This document shows, one piece after another, positions 49,518 to 62,957 of a stretch of 64,000 nucleotides of DNA. The DNA comes from Terriglobia bacterium (lineage in GTDB: Bacteria > Acidobacteriota > Terriglobia > Bryobacterales > UBA6623). Under the pieces are notes generated by a model. That model was not told the DNA's origin, ran no database searches, and saw only the letters and a list, made by a program, of their open reading frames with translations. Location of the stretch: positions 11,171 through 75,170 of the forward strand of contig VXMF01000021.1 in assembly GCA_009841225.1 (NCBI GenBank), read 5' to 3'. The position numbers and the translations under genes are program-made. Within the stretch, counting starts at the first letter, position 1. Each line of letters starts with the position of its first letter.

Positions 49518-50524
49518 TCCGCGCGGCTGTCAGCCGCCGCCAAGACCGCCTTGCGAAGTGCTGGAACCGTGACGCGATGGTCTCCGCAAACGTACAGACT
49601 TTGCCCTCCATCTGCGACAGTCCGCACGAGAATCGTCTTGTGCGGGCGGAAGTAGTAGCCCGGGTCGGACTTGGGCAGCTCCGAATGGACGTCGCCTTGG
49701 ATCGGAACCAAATCGAAGACCGCGGTCATGAAATTGGCGATTCGGCGGCCTTCTTGGTGCGCCACGTTGCGTGCCATCGCGAGTGCCTTGAGATAGACTT
49801 CGGGGCCCATGATGGCGGATCCGAGGCTAACCATGATGCCGCCTTCCAGACTCTCAACCGCCTTGGTGTAAACGAGAAAGTCCCGGTAGCTGGCCTCCCC
49901 GTAGGCTGCGCCATCGCAGTTCGGGTGCTCGTGGGTGATGTCGTAGCCGACACCCACGTGGAGAGTGACCGGGATGTCCAGCTCGTAGGCGTTAGCGAGG
50001 ATGCTTACGTCGCGATGCGGGAGTTTCTCGGCCACGATGCGGCGCCCGAAGTTCTCGCCCAAGCCCAAGCCCAGCTGGGCCGCATCTACCGCCCAATCGT
50101 TGAGGATTGAGGTCTCCTCCCAGAGCCCAAACTCCCCGGTGCGGATGTAACGCGCGACGCTCTCAGTGGTGGCGCCGATGCGTGCTAGCTCGAAATCATG
50201 AATTGCGCCGGCGCCATTCATGGCCACGTGCGTGAACGCTCCGTGCCGCAGTAGGTCGATCACCTGTCGCGAGACTCCGGACTTGATCACGTGCGCGCCC
50301 ATCATCAAGATCCGTGCGCCTTGATCGCCGGTGACGAGCCGTGGCGCGATGACTGCTAGAGATTCCCGCAGCCGCTGGTCGGCCTCTGCGACCTGCTGGT
50401 CGAGTTCCAGCAAGTAGCCGAGATCCATGTCGTGCGCACGGTCGGCCAGCGGGCGGATGTTCAGACGCGAACGGTCAAACGCCGGGTACTTCGATTGCAT
50501 GTTGAAGAGCCACTGCGGCGGCAC
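49514..50524 (-). CDS. Deoxyhypusine synthase-like protein
   Basis: A 336-residue protein. ILMMGAHVIKSGVSRQVIDL and THVAMNGAGAIHDFELARIGATTES, later LHVGVGYDITHEHPNC and a C-terminal YVCGDHRVTVPAL, recall the NAD-binding fold of the deoxyhypusine synthase family. The catalytic lysine motif of true deoxyhypusine synthases is not obvious, and bacteria lack eIF5A, so another NAD-dependent activity is likely. Tight linkage to a sugar kinase, isomerase and phosphatase points to carbohydrate or small-molecule chemistry. The start is GTG at 50524; the ATG at 50500 is also possible. Confidence 0.68.
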   Translation of the reverse strand: MPPQWLFNMQSKYPAFDRSRLNIRPLADRAHDMDLGYLLELDQQVAEADQRLRESLAVIAPRLVTGDQGARILMMGAHVIKSGVSRQVIDLLRHGAFTHVAMNGAGAIHDFELARIGATTESVARYIRTGEFGLWEETSILNDWAVDAAQLGLGLGENFGRRIVAEKLPHRDVSILANAYELDIPVTLHVGVGYDITHEHPNCDGAAYGEASYRDFLVYTKAVESLEGGIMVSLGSAIMGPEVYLKALAMARNVAHQEGRRIANFMTAVFDLVPIQGDVHSELPKSDPGYYFRPHKTILVRTVADGGQSLYVCGDHRVTVPALRKAVLAAADSRAE

Positions 50525-50538
50525 CTCGGGCAGTCCGG

Positions 50539-51423
50539 TCAGGAAGCGCCGAATAGGGCCGCCATAAGTTCATTGTGTGCGTTGAAGTTGGGCACGATCC
50601 AGTCAGCGCCGACCGCAGCAAGCCGATCGCGCTTGACCTTGTCCACGGAGACGCAGTCGGGCTCATCGGTGGCGACACCCACCGCGCTGCCCCCGACTGT
50701 CTTGACGACCTCGATCTCCACGAATCCGTCGCCAAAGCCCAGGAACTCGGATCCCTCATAGTCGCTTTCGTCGATGATGCGCTCCACCAAGATCTTCTTC
50801 GAGAAGTTCTTGTAATCGTCCAATGCTCCGTGCATCCCGCCGGCAAAGTACGAGTCGATACGCAGCAGGCGTGCCTCTTCCTGCATGTACGGCTGGTCCG
50901 TGCCGCTTGCCAAGTACAGCCTCAACCCGCGCTCCAGCATGGCATCCAGCAGACGCCGCGCACCGGGCACCATCAATTCGTCTGGATCGACGCGTCCGGA
51001 TCGCAAGTCCTCCCGGCGATGGCGGATCTTGTCCATCAACAGGTCCAGATAGATGTGCTTGTATTCCAGCGGATCCTTGGGCGTCCCGCCCCGCTTGGTG
51101 ATCTGCTCGGTGAACTCGATCATCTGGTAGATCGTCTGCCGCCCGGTCAGGTGGCCGACATACCCCTCGACCAACTCCGTGAGTTCCTCCTCAGACTCGC
51201 CGGTGCGCAGGTCAAGCAGCGTCTCGACCATCATCGGCACCATTACGTCGAACCACCCGGCTCGGATCAAGGACAGCGTCCCGTCGAAGTCGAACAGCCC
51301 AACCCGGGCACCGGCCGCGCTTGATGCCGGGTCGAGGATCTCAAGGGGTGCGCAAGCCAAGCTCCAGTGTGGCAAATCGCGGTCGGACGTACTGCGAGAC
51401 CGCTTCCATCGGCCTAACCGCAT
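50539..51423 (-). CDS. HAD-family phosphatase
   Basis: A 294-residue haloacid-dehalogenase-fold hydrolase. Motif I is LFDFDGTLS with the nucleophile Asp (about residue 45), motif II is YLASGTD, the lysine region is NFSKKILVERII, and motif III/IV is EFLGFGDGFVEIE. A helical cap lies between motifs I and II (about 55-150). It probably removes a phosphate from the sugar intermediate made by the other three products, like GmhB in heptose synthesis though not of that exact subfamily. The ATG at 51423 was preferred over the long open frame upstream, which has no homologous look. It is the first gene of the operon. Confidence 0.78.
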   Translation of the reverse strand: MRLGRWKRSRSTSDRDLPHWSLACAPLEILDPASSAAGARVGLFDFDGTLSLIRAGWFDVMVPMMVETLLDLRTGESEEELTELVEGYVGHLTGRQTIYQMIEFTEQITKRGGTPKDPLEYKHIYLDLLMDKIRHRREDLRSGRVDPDELMVPGARRLLDAMLERGLRLYLASGTDQPYMQEEARLLRIDSYFAGGMHGALDDYKNFSKKILVERIIDESDYEGSEFLGFGDGFVEIEVVKTVGGSAVGVATDEPDCVSVDKVKRDRLAAVGADWIVPNFNAHNELMAALFGAS

Positions 51424-51691
51424 GTTGGACACCCCGCTCGCGCCCCGATGGGACAGCGGACCCATGAGTCGGGTCGGCCGCCTATGCCCGGCAGCCGGCC
51501 GCGCCCCTGCGGCGACCCCGCGCGAACGCGGCGGTTTGCTACACTGCCAGCGGCCCGCTGAGCGCGAAGTCCTCGTCTGGCGGGACTTGTAGCGCGCACT
51601 GCCGGGCCGTCCCAGCAAAAGCTAGCATTCCTGTGGCTTGACGCTCTCGGCGGGGCACGGCTAGCATTACGGAATCAGAGGAAATCCATTC

Positions 51692-52855
51692 ATGGCAAAA
51701 GAACTGCGCATCGGCATGATCGGCTACGGCTTCATGGGTCGCGCCCACTCGAACGCTTACAAGCGGCTCAACGACTTCTTCCCGGTCGAGCACCGACCTG
51801 TGCTGCAGGCGGTCGCGGCCCGCAATCCGGACAAGGTGCGATCATTCGCCGACAACTGGGGCTACCAGCGGGTCGAGACTGACTGGCGCAAGGTCGTCAC
51901 CGCCGACGACGTGGACTTGGTGGACGTCTGCGCCCCCAATCACCTGCATTTGGACATCGTTCTCGCAGCCGCCGAAGCGGGCAAGATGATCTGCTGCGAG
52001 AAGCCATTGGCGATGTCCGTCGCCGAGGCCGAGCAGATGGTCGAAGCCGTCGAGAAGCACGGTGTGCCCAACATGGTCTGGTACAACTACCGGCGCGTGC
52101 CATCGATTGCGCTGGCCAAGCAGATCGTCGACGAGGGTCGCGTGGGAAAGCCGTTTCACTACCGCGCCACGTACTTGCAGGACTGGACCATTTCCGAGGA
52201 CGTCCCCCAGGGGGGCGCTGGAACATGGCGCTTGGATGTGGACGTGGCCGGTTCCGGTGTGACCGGCGACCTGCTCGCCCACTCGATCGACTCGGCGATG
52301 TGGCTCAACGGCCCCATCGCTCGGGTTGTTGCCAGCACGCGCACGTTCGTCACCGAGCGCATGCATGCCGACACTGGCGAAGTTCAGCCCGTCGGTATCG
52401 ACGACGCCTGCATGTTCCTAGCCGAGTTCGCGAACGGTTCCATGGGCACGTTCGAGTCCACGCGCTATGCCCGCGGGCGCAAGAACTACAACACGCTTGA
52501 GCTCAACGGAGCGGACGGGTCGGTGTTCTTCGACCTAGAGGATCCGGAGCATCTGCACTTCTTCGAGTACCAGCAAAAGCAGTCAGGGAAAAAGGTCGAA
52601 GACCACCTCACTGGCTGGCGCAAGATCCACGTGACGAATTCGGAGCACCCCTACATGGACAAGTACTGGGTGCCCGGGACGACGATCGGCTACGAGCACA
52701 CCTTCCTCAACGCCCTGGCGGACTTCGTCGCAGGAGTCGAGTCCGGCAACCACACCCAGCCCGACTTCAAATGCGCGCTCCAGACGCAAAAGGTGTGTGA
52801 CGCAGTGATCGAGTCTGGCCGCACCCGAGAGTGGGTTGTGACCGGAGCCGAGTAG
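51692..52855 (+). CDS. Cytoplasmic Gfo/Idh/MocA-family oxidoreductase
   Basis: A 387-residue NAD(P)-dependent enzyme without export signal. The Rossmann motif is [34 protein letters not shown] holds the EKP motif, and [18 protein letters not shown] the substrate-site Asp/His pattern. PMSN-like inositol and sugar dehydrogenases are the nearest types. AGAGGA lies 8-9 nt before the ATG. It faces the M24 peptidase gene. The substrate cannot be told, but the linked sugar-phosphate module and exported homolog at 25176 point to sugar metabolism. Confidence 0.87.
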   Translation: MAKELRIGMIGYGFMGRAHSNAYKRLNDFFPVEHRPVLQAVAARNPDKVRSFADNWGYQRVETDWRKVVTADDVDLVDVCAPNHLHLDIVLAAAEAGKMICCEKPLAMSVAEAEQMVEAVEKHGVPNMVWYNYRRVPSIALAKQIVDEGRVGKPFHYRATYLQDWTISEDVPQGGAGTWRLDVDVAGSGVTGDLLAHSIDSAMWLNGPIARVVASTRTFVTERMHADTGEVQPVGIDDACMFLAEFANGSMGTFESTRYARGRKNYNTLELNGADGSVFFDLEDPEHLHFFEYQQKQSGKKVEDHLTGWRKIHVTNSEHPYMDKYWVPGTTIGYEHTFLNALADFVAGVESGNHTQPDFKCALQTQKVCDAVIESGRTREWVVTGAE

Positions 52856-52879
52856 CCCCGGACAGCCCTTCCCCGCCGT

Positions 52880-54049
52880 TCAGATCCGGACGATCTCAGT
52901 CTGGACCGTGCCGGTAGCAACCGCGCTATCTGCCCGAACGAAGCAATCGATTTCGCTGCGGACGCCGAACTCGGGCAGGTACACGCCCGGCTCGATCGAA
53001 AAGCACGTGTCCGGGATCAGGGGGCGCTCGTCGCGCATCTCCAGGTTGTCCATGTTGGCGCCGTTGCCGTGGACCTCTTCACCGATCGAATGACCCAAGC
53101 GGTGGACGAAGGCGTCACCGTAGCCATGGGCGGCGATATGGTCCCGCGCGACCTTGTCGATCTCCCAGCCCTGGATTTCCCTTCCCTCGCGCATCGCTGC
53201 ATCGGCGGCGCTCAGCGCCAGATCGCGAGCGCCGGTGACGACCTCGAATACCCGTTGCATGTGTTCGGAGGGACGCTCGCCGCAGAAGCCGGTCCACGTG
53301 ATGTCGTAATACACGGCTCCAGGGGCATCCAACTTGGCCCACAGGTCGATGAGGACGAAGTCTCCGGCCTGGATCGGCCGGGAGCGTTCCGGGTCCGGTC
53401 CGTAGTGCGGATCGCCGCTGTTGGAGTTGACAGCGACGATCGGGCCGTCAGCCGTCACCATGCCGGATTCTCGGAAGCGCCGGACGATGAATTGTGCGAT
53501 GCGGTACTCGTTGCTGGCTCCGTCTACGTTGATGTCGTGACGGATCTGCTCGAATGCCTCCTTAAGGACCGAGTCGACGCGCCGGCCGGCCTCGAAGTGA
53601 GAGTCCCTCTGAGCCTCGGCCCAGCGCGCCTCGAAATACTGCACTAACGCGGCTGACGACACCACTTCGACCCCGAAGGAGCGCACCAAGTCGACCGTTC
53701 CCGCATCCACCAGCGAGACAACCGGAATCATGCACTGCGGCGAAAACTGCATGGCGACGCGGCCGTTGCCTGCCAGGATTGTTCCGAGGTGTTCGTGATG
53801 TGATTGCCAGCTGGAATAGACGAGCTTGGAACCGGGCAAGCTGTCGAGCCGGGCATCTTCAATGGCGTGCACGAGCTTGGTCGGCTCTCCGCTTGCAGGG
53901 ATCCAGTAGTACCAGCGACGCGAGACATGGCCGCTGGAATCTAGCCCCAGCACGCGATAGGCGATGGGGTCGCGCACGTGGTGGTCGAACAGCAGCCAGC
54001 CGTCAAGCCCTTGGGCGCACAGTTGAGCCTGGATCTCGGAAACCTGCAT
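52880..54049 (-). CDS. M24-family metallopeptidase (Xaa-Pro aminopeptidase-like)
   Basis: A 389-residue two-domain protein with a creatinase-like N-terminal domain (about 1-150) and a pita-bread catalytic domain. Metal ligands are visible: Asp in FVLIDLWAK, Asp in VYYDITWTG, His in HRLGHSIGEEVHG, Glu in FSIEPGVYL and Glu in RSEIDCF. This is the aminopeptidase P/prolidase pattern; creatinase-type hydrolases are the alternative. TACAAT on the minus strand ends 8 nt before the ATG, suggesting a leaderless or near-leaderless transcript. It diverges from lexA. Confidence 0.87.
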   Translation of the reverse strand: MQVSEIQAQLCAQGLDGWLLFDHHVRDPIAYRVLGLDSSGHVSRRWYYWIPASGEPTKLVHAIEDARLDSLPGSKLVYSSWQSHHEHLGTILAGNGRVAMQFSPQCMIPVVSLVDAGTVDLVRSFGVEVVSSAALVQYFEARWAEAQRDSHFEAGRRVDSVLKEAFEQIRHDINVDGASNEYRIAQFIVRRFRESGMVTADGPIVAVNSNSGDPHYGPDPERSRPIQAGDFVLIDLWAKLDAPGAVYYDITWTGFCGERPSEHMQRVFEVVTGARDLALSAADAAMREGREIQGWEIDKVARDHIAAHGYGDAFVHRLGHSIGEEVHGNGANMDNLEMRDERPLIPDTCFSIEPGVYLPEFGVRSEIDCFVRADSAVATGTVQTEIVRI

Positions 54050-54104
54050 GAGTCACGATTGTAGCTTCAATAGCCGAACAGAAATAAGAAATTTCACAAT
54101 GGGG

Positions 54105-54133
54105 TTGCGCAATCAGCGCTAGTGTTCTAGAAT
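54105..54133 (+). promoter_or_regulatory. lexA promoter with candidate LexA operator
   Basis: TTGCGC (54105-54110), a 17-nt spacer and TAGAAT (54128-54133) form a promoter. The palindrome TTCTAGAA (54125-54132) covers the -10 hexamer, so a repressor there would block transcription, as expected for autoregulated lexA. The box is not the E. coli or Bacillus consensus, and its assignment is inferred from position. Confidence 0.45.
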
Positions 54134-54158
54134 AAATGGCAAAGAAAGGGAGGGCATT

Positions 54159-54806
54159 GTGGCTCTAACCAAAAGACAGAAGCAAGTGCTGGACTTCTTG
54201 GCAGAGTTCATCGCCGAGAATCACTACAGCCCGAGCTTCGAAGAAATCGCTCACAACATGAACCTGTCGTCCGTCGCGACAGTCCACAAGCACTTGCAGG
54301 TGCTGCAGGAGAAGGGCTACCTCGAACGTAGCTTCAACCGCAGCCGCGCCCTGGAGATCTCGCCGAAGTACTACGACGAGATGCGTGCCAACCGGCAGAA
54401 GCTGTACTCGTTCCACAAGGGGCGGGACGAGCTGACCGCTCCGCTCGTGGGCACGATCACGGCGGGTGCCCCGCTGCAGCAGTACCCGGAGCGCGAGACC
54501 CTGTCGTTCGCGCCGCTGCTCACCGTGGACAACGTCTTCGCGTTGCGGGTGACCGGGCAGTCGATGATCGACGACCACATCCTCGACGGGGACTACGTCC
54601 TGCTCGAGAAGACACGTCACGCCCACAATGGCGAGATCGTGGTCGCGGTCGTGGACGGGGCCGAGTCGACGCTCAAGCGCTTCTATCTCGAAGGGGAAAT
54701 GGTGCGCTTGCAACCGGCCAACGTCGAGATGGACCCGATCATCGTTCCCGCCTCGCGGGTGGAAGTGCAAGGCCGCCTCCTAGCGGTCCACAGGCGCTAC
54801 CACTAG
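54159..54806 (+). CDS. lexA: LexA repressor
   Basis: A 215-residue SOS repressor. The winged helix (about 1-65) includes SPSFEEIAHNMNLSSVATVHKHLQVLQEKGYL. The autocleavage site is A102-G103 in GTITAGAPL, with catalytic S135 (VTGQSMIDDHI) and K173 (ESTLKRFY). Length is normal. The GTG start is preceded by AAGGGAGGG at 4 nt. DNA damage should trigger RecA-assisted self-cleavage. The gene for DNA ligase LigA lies nearby on the other strand, though no matching box was found there. Confidence 0.95.
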   Translation: MALTKRQKQVLDFLAEFIAENHYSPSFEEIAHNMNLSSVATVHKHLQVLQEKGYLERSFNRSRALEISPKYYDEMRANRQKLYSFHKGRDELTAPLVGTITAGAPLQQYPERETLSFAPLLTVDNVFALRVTGQSMIDDHILDGDYVLLEKTRHAHNGEIVVAVVDGAESTLKRFYLEGEMVRLQPANVEMDPIIVPASRVEVQGRLLAVHRRYH

Positions 54807-54915
54807 CCGCGCGGCCGACACAACAGTCAAGGCGATTCGGCACGTGTGCTGCGCCGCGTGCTCGTGAGCCGGTTGTCGGCCTCCAAGAACCGCGGGCCGA
54901 CCAGCATCCCGGTCG

Positions 54916-58840
<3,925 letters not shown>

Positions 58841-58848
<8 letters not shown>

Positions 58849-60013
58849 CATAGAGAGGATGACGCACCGGACAGCGAACGCAACATTCCTAGTAGCACTG
58901 CTGGCGAGCTGCGGCAGCGACGAGCCCATGCCATCTAGAACCAGCGACTCACAGCACCTGATGTACGTCGGAACCTACACTCGCGAGACAAGCGCAGGAA
59001 TCTATGCCTATCGGTTCGACTCCGAATCTGGAACGGCGGAGGAAATCGGGCTGGTCGCGGAAATGCGGGAACCGTCCTTTCTGGCCTTACATCCGACCGG
59101 GCAATTCCTCTATGCCGTGAGCGAGACTGACGATTTCGACGAAGACGGAAGCGGGTCGGTTGTGTCGTTTCGGGTCAGCGCGAACTCCGGCGCGCTGACC
59201 AAGCTGAACGAGGTCTCGTCCCGCGGAGGCTGGCCCTGCCATCTCAACGTCGACGCCAGCGGAAGCATGCTGATCGTCGCTAACTACAAGGGCGGCAATG
59301 TCGCTTCGTTTCCGATCAACGAGGACGGCTCGCTCGGCGAGGCAATCTCGTTCTTCCAACACGAGGGCAGCAGCGTGCACGAGCGGCAAGACCGGCCTCA
59401 CGCCCACTCGGCCGACTTTTCGGCAGACAACCGTTTCGCCTTCTTCTCTGATCTCGGCCTAGATCAAGTCAAGATCTACCAAGCCGATCCAGAGGCGGGC
59501 ACGCTGGCGCCGCACGACCAGCCCAGCGTGAGCGTCGAGGCGGGTTCTGGCCCGAGACACTTTGCTTTTTACCCAAGCGGGCAGAGCGCCTACGGGCTGA
59601 ACGAACTGGCTTCCACTGTGACGGTGTACGACTACGACGCCGAAACCGGGGCGCTCAGCGTCGCACAAACGGTCTCCACTCTGCCGGACGGATTCGAGGG
59701 CGAGAACTACACCGCCGAAATCTACGTCCATCCTTCGGGCAAGTTCGTATATGCCTCCAATCGCGGCCACGATTCCATCGCAATCTTCGCCATCGCCCCG
59801 TCCACGCGGCGGCTAACGCCCAAGGAACAGGTCGCGACCAACGGCAACTGGCCGCGTAACTTCTCCTTCAGCCCCGACGGGCGCTACCTACTTGTTGCCA
59901 ACCAGAACTCCGACAACATCGTCGTCTTCGCTCTCGACGACGTGACCGGGGCGCTGACGGCTACTGGAATCGACCTCTCGATCGACGCACCGGTGTGTCT
60001 GCTTTTCTTATAG
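58841..60013 (+). CDS. Lactonase-family beta-propeller protein (YbhE-like)
   Basis: A 390-residue seven-bladed propeller of the 6-phosphogluconolactonase/3-carboxy-muconate cyclase family. The leader ends in a lipobox (FLVALLASC), so it is a lipoprotein. LMYVGTYTRETSAGIYAYRFD, FLALHPTGQFLYAVSE, HLNVDASGSMLIVANYKGGNV, HAHSADFSADNRFAFFSDLG and GRYLLVANQNSDNIVVF mark the blades. Export makes a role in cytosolic pentose-phosphate metabolism unlikely; a periplasmic lactone is more probable. It starts at GTG overlapping the kinase stop; the ATG at 58859 is an alternative. Confidence 0.86.
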
Positions 60014-60230
60014 GTCGCGTAACTCTAAGTCCCCGCTTCGTCCTCAAGGCGGTGCTTATCGTCGACGCAGATTTCCGAAACGTCTTACGCGGTCAGTTGA
60101 TGGGTTGGCCGTCTCATTCAAATCAATCTCCTTTGCCAAGCTCAACGACCCACGAAGGAGGTAGCTCAGTCGTCTCCAAGCCCGGAACGTTGAGGGACAG
60201 CCAAACGAGCTATGGATTGATGTGTCGATG

Positions 60231-60252
60231 TCATTTGAAATGATGCTATGAT
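60231..60252 (+). promoter_or_regulatory. vapBC promoter and palindromic operator
   Basis: TCATTT-G-AAATGA (60231-60243) is a perfect inverted repeat. TATGAT (60247-60252) is a near-consensus -10 hexamer that ends 6 nt before the antitoxin GTG at 60259, giving a leaderless transcript. A VapB-like protein on the palindrome would cover the upstream side of the -10, the expected arrangement for autorepression. The remaining 60014-60230 contains no gene. Confidence 0.55.
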
Positions 60253-60258
60253 GCATGA

Positions 60259-60525
60259 GTGAGGACAACACTGGCTCTGTCCGACGACATACTCCGAGAT
60301 CTTAGGGCGCTAGCCCAGTCTAGGGGCGTTTCTCTTACGAAGGTGGCCAACACCGTCTTGCGCGCGGGACTCGCAGCCGTAAACGATTCCTCGCGGCGAC
60401 CGCCTCGTTACGTTGAGGAAGTGGTTGACTTAGGCGTTCCAGTGGTGGATCTTGATCGAGCACTGTTGATCGCGGCAAGCCTAGAAGACGAGCAGACGCT
60501 CCGTAAGTTGGAACAGCACAAGTGA
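60259..60525 (+). CDS. VapB-like ribbon-helix-helix antitoxin
   Basis: An 88-residue antitoxin. RTTLALSDDILRDLRALAQS followed by RGVSLTKVANTVLRAGL is the RHH strand and two helices. The C-terminal region, rich in acidic residues (YVEEVVDLGVPVVDLDRALLIAASLEDEQ), should bind the PIN toxin. The start is GTG with a -10 hexamer 6 nt upstream. The toxin gene starts within its last codons (GTGA overlap). Confidence 0.85.
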   Translation: MRTTLALSDDILRDLRALAQSRGVSLTKVANTVLRAGLAAVNDSSRRPPRYVEEVVDLGVPVVDLDRALLIAASLEDEQTLRKLEQHK

Positions 60526-60974
60526 AGATCGTAGACCTCAACGTCTTGCTCTACGCAATTAACCGTTCGGCGAAGCATCACGAGAAAGCTCGGTCCTATT
60601 GGGAAGCGGCGTTGAGACGCGACGAACCCGTCGGATTGGCGTGGAATGTGATTCTGGGATTCCTGCGCCTAAGCACTCGGCCGTCGATCTTCCCCAGACC
60701 ACTCGATGCCGGGCAGGCTTGCGAGCGGGTGGAGCGATGGCTCGCCCGTCCCAACGTTCGCATCGTCCAAGAGGCCGACGAGCACATGCGGCTGCTCCGG
60801 GGCTTGCTAGCGGAGACCGGGGCGGCCGGCAACTTGACAAGTGACGCGCATCTTGCCGCACTTGCACTTTCCCACGGGGCAACGCTGGTCTCGTTCGACA
60901 ACGACTTCGCTCGATTCCCGCGACTGCAGTGGACCAATCCGCTGACCGACAAGGAGTTGTCTCACGATCCATGA
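60522..60974 (+). CDS. VapC-like PIN-domain ribonuclease toxin
   Basis: A 150-residue PIN nuclease. The catalytic acidic residues are visible: Asp in KIVDLNVLLYAIN, Glu/Asp-type residues in the middle, Asp in NLTSDAHLAALALSHGATL and Asp in VSFDNDFARFP. The length and LRLSTRPSIFPRPL segment suit a VapC-type toxin that cleaves tRNA or rRNA. The GTG start overlaps the antitoxin stop. A decayed relative lies at 29829. Confidence 0.9.
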   Translation: MKIVDLNVLLYAINRSAKHHEKARSYWEAALRRDEPVGLAWNVILGFLRLSTRPSIFPRPLDAGQACERVERWLARPNVRIVQEADEHMRLLRGLLAETGAAGNLTSDAHLAALALSHGATLVSFDNDFARFPRLQWTNPLTDKELSHDP

Positions 60975-61293
60975 TTCGTGTTGCTGTCCGATAAAGAACA
61001 CGACGAACTGTGGACTACGTTCCCACGGACCAGCGATAATCTGCTCGGATCGTGTGCCGAATATCGAGCAGTCTCGCGAAATCGGCCAGTTGCAAATTCC
61101 GGGCGGCGGGGCGTGTCGTTCGGGATGATTGCGAACGGTGATTCTAAGCCCAGGGCTTATTCCCTAGCTAGCTGGGAACTTCGGTTTAGTTCGATGATGC
61201 TTGCCACCTCGATTCTCGGGCGGTAATCTTGCTCTTGCGACCGGCTCCACTCAGACCGCCAGCAACTGCGGGCGTTCGAGGGGAGCAGTGGGC
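60975..61293. other. Intergenic region, no gene seen
   Basis: About 320 bases between the VapC-like toxin and the enolase-superfamily gene. TTCCCTAGCTAGCTGGGAA (about 61161-61179) is an imperfect hairpin without a T-run. A GAGGGGAG ribosome-binding site lies at the right end (61278-61285). Nothing else is recognised. Confidence 0.55.
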
Positions 61294-62604
61294 ATGAAGG
61301 CAATGCTAAATCGACGATCTTTCTTCCGTGCTGCGGTCGGAACAACCCTCTTGGGCAGCACTGCAAGCTTCGCTCCCCTGCGCTCTGCTGCCGCATCGAT
61401 CGGCCTGCCGCTGCGCATCACTGATATCGAGACTCTGATCCTGCGAGACCCGCCAGAGCGCAAGCCAGAAGACCAGTTCGTCTCGATGACACCGCTCGGC
61501 GCCACCACTGGAGGGGTCGGCCTGTGGAACCGCCTGGAACGAGCCGAGACGGTCCGCCAAGGAGGGTATCGACAGACTCTGTTGGTCAAAGTCACAACTG
61601 ACCAAGGCGTGGTCGGCTGGGGCGAGTCGCACGCCGTGATGACGCCGAGGGTCGTGCAGACCGTAATCGCGGACATGTTCCGTCCGATCCTGCTCGGTCA
61701 AGACGCCCGCCAGATCGAGGCTCTGTGGGAGAAGATGTACTCGACGCAGCGCCTGCGCGGCTACGGCAGCGGCTATTACACGCGCGCCATGGCGGGCATC
61801 GACATCGCCCTCTGGGACATCGTCGGCAGGGCCGCCGGCATGCCCGTGTACCAACTGCTGGGCGGCAAGTTTCGGGACAGCATTCCCACCTACCAAGGCG
61901 TCGGCGGCGGACCGCCCGAGGAAGTGCGCGACAACGCCCAAGCACTGCTCGAGCGCGGCTTTCCGAACCAGAAGATGAGCCTCGCGAAGGGCCGAGGCGA
62001 GCAGGCCCGCGACGTCAATCGCGTCTTCGCCGCTGCCGAGGCGCTCCTAGGCAAGGGACAGATATTGGTCGATTCGCTCGCGGGCTACACCCTTGCAGAA
62101 GCTACCAGGGTCGGGCGCAAACTGGACGAGATCGAGAATCTGGGCTGGTGGGAGGACGTGCTCATGCCCGAGGACTACGGCGCATACGCCATCCTCGCGG
62201 ATCGCATGGATGTGCCGATCTGCGCCGGGGAGCAGTATTCGAATCGATTCCAATTCCGCGATCTATTCGAGGATCGCGCCTGCGACATTGTCAATCCCGA
62301 CACATCGCGGGTCGGCATTACCGAAACCAAACGGATCGCGATCATGGCCGATGCGTACAATATCCTCTTCGCACCGCACTCCTCGATGGGCTCGGCACCC
62401 TACCGGGCATCTGCGATCCACCTCTGTGCCGCGACACCGAACGCTGTCATCTTGGAAGGCGGAGAGTCCTATGTTCGGGCATTCGGCAATGCTGTTCTCA
62501 GCGTGCCGCTGCCCTACAAGCCCGGGCATGTGGAAGTGCCGGAAGGGCCCGGCTTGGGATTTGAGTTCGACGAGAAAGAGCTGTCCAAGCTTGTGGTCGG
62601 TTAG
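61294..62604 (+). CDS. Exported enolase-superfamily (mandelate racemase/muconate lactonizing) protein
   Basis: A 436-residue protein with a twin-arginine leader (LNRRSFFRAAVGTTLLG, about 5-21). The N-terminal capping domain is about 40-150, followed by the barrel with AMAGIDIALWDIVGRAAGMPV. K227 and K232 lie in the place of the catalytic lysines (QKMSLAKG). Metal ligands are D260 (LVDSL), E287 (WWEDVL) and E313 (CAGEQ). H362 (FAPHSSMG) is the partner base. It would abstract a proton next to a carboxylate, as in sugar-acid dehydratases. The ATG at 61294 follows GAGGGGAG. Confidence 0.88.
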   Translation: MKAMLNRRSFFRAAVGTTLLGSTASFAPLRSAAASIGLPLRITDIETLILRDPPERKPEDQFVSMTPLGATTGGVGLWNRLERAETVRQGGYRQTLLVKVTTDQGVVGWGESHAVMTPRVVQTVIADMFRPILLGQDARQIEALWEKMYSTQRLRGYGSGYYTRAMAGIDIALWDIVGRAAGMPVYQLLGGKFRDSIPTYQGVGGGPPEEVRDNAQALLERGFPNQKMSLAKGRGEQARDVNRVFAAAEALLGKGQILVDSLAGYTLAEATRVGRKLDEIENLGWWEDVLMPEDYGAYAILADRMDVPICAGEQYSNRFQFRDLFEDRACDIVNPDTSRVGITETKRIAIMADAYNILFAPHSSMGSAPYRASAIHLCAATPNAVILEGGESYVRAFGNAVLSVPLPYKPGHVEVPEGPGLGFEFDEKELSKLVVG

Positions 62605-62957
62605 TCACCGCCGATCATCGCTCTCGGAAAACGTTCGTCTCGACTGGCCGCTCGTGCGCTACGCGAGCTCATCATCAACTCTGGACGAGGAAGTCGCGAT
62701 GCCCACCACAGGCTTTGAGCCCTCGATCCGGCTCTACGAATCCGAATGTGAGGCTGTCGACGAAGTCACCGAGATAGTCGGCACGACCGCGACAAGGCAT
62801 TGAGCCGTTGCAGACTAGCAAGGAATTGAGCGCAAACCGCGCGCCATCGCAGTACGGCGGGCGCGGTCGACCAGACTCACCAGCGCGAACCGTCTTCGAG
62901 GCGAAACGATCCGGACCTGACTCGATCCTATATGCAATCTTGCATCCGTACAAGGCC
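62605..62957. other. Region before the helicase gene
   Basis: About 350 bases. The helicase frame is open back to a TAG at 62775-62777, and its translation just upstream of the chosen ATG contains LHPYKAM, resembling the HPY of HelD proteins, so the true helicase start may lie here at a TTG (62826 or 62940). A 34-codon frame from the ATG at 62699 has no recognisable family. Confidence 0.5.

Noticed and set aside
60156..60230. tRNA-like stretch (GGAGGTAGCTCAGTCG)
   Set aside because: The D-arm-like opening is not followed by an anticodon stem or a GTTCGANTC T-arm, and no acceptor stem pairs.
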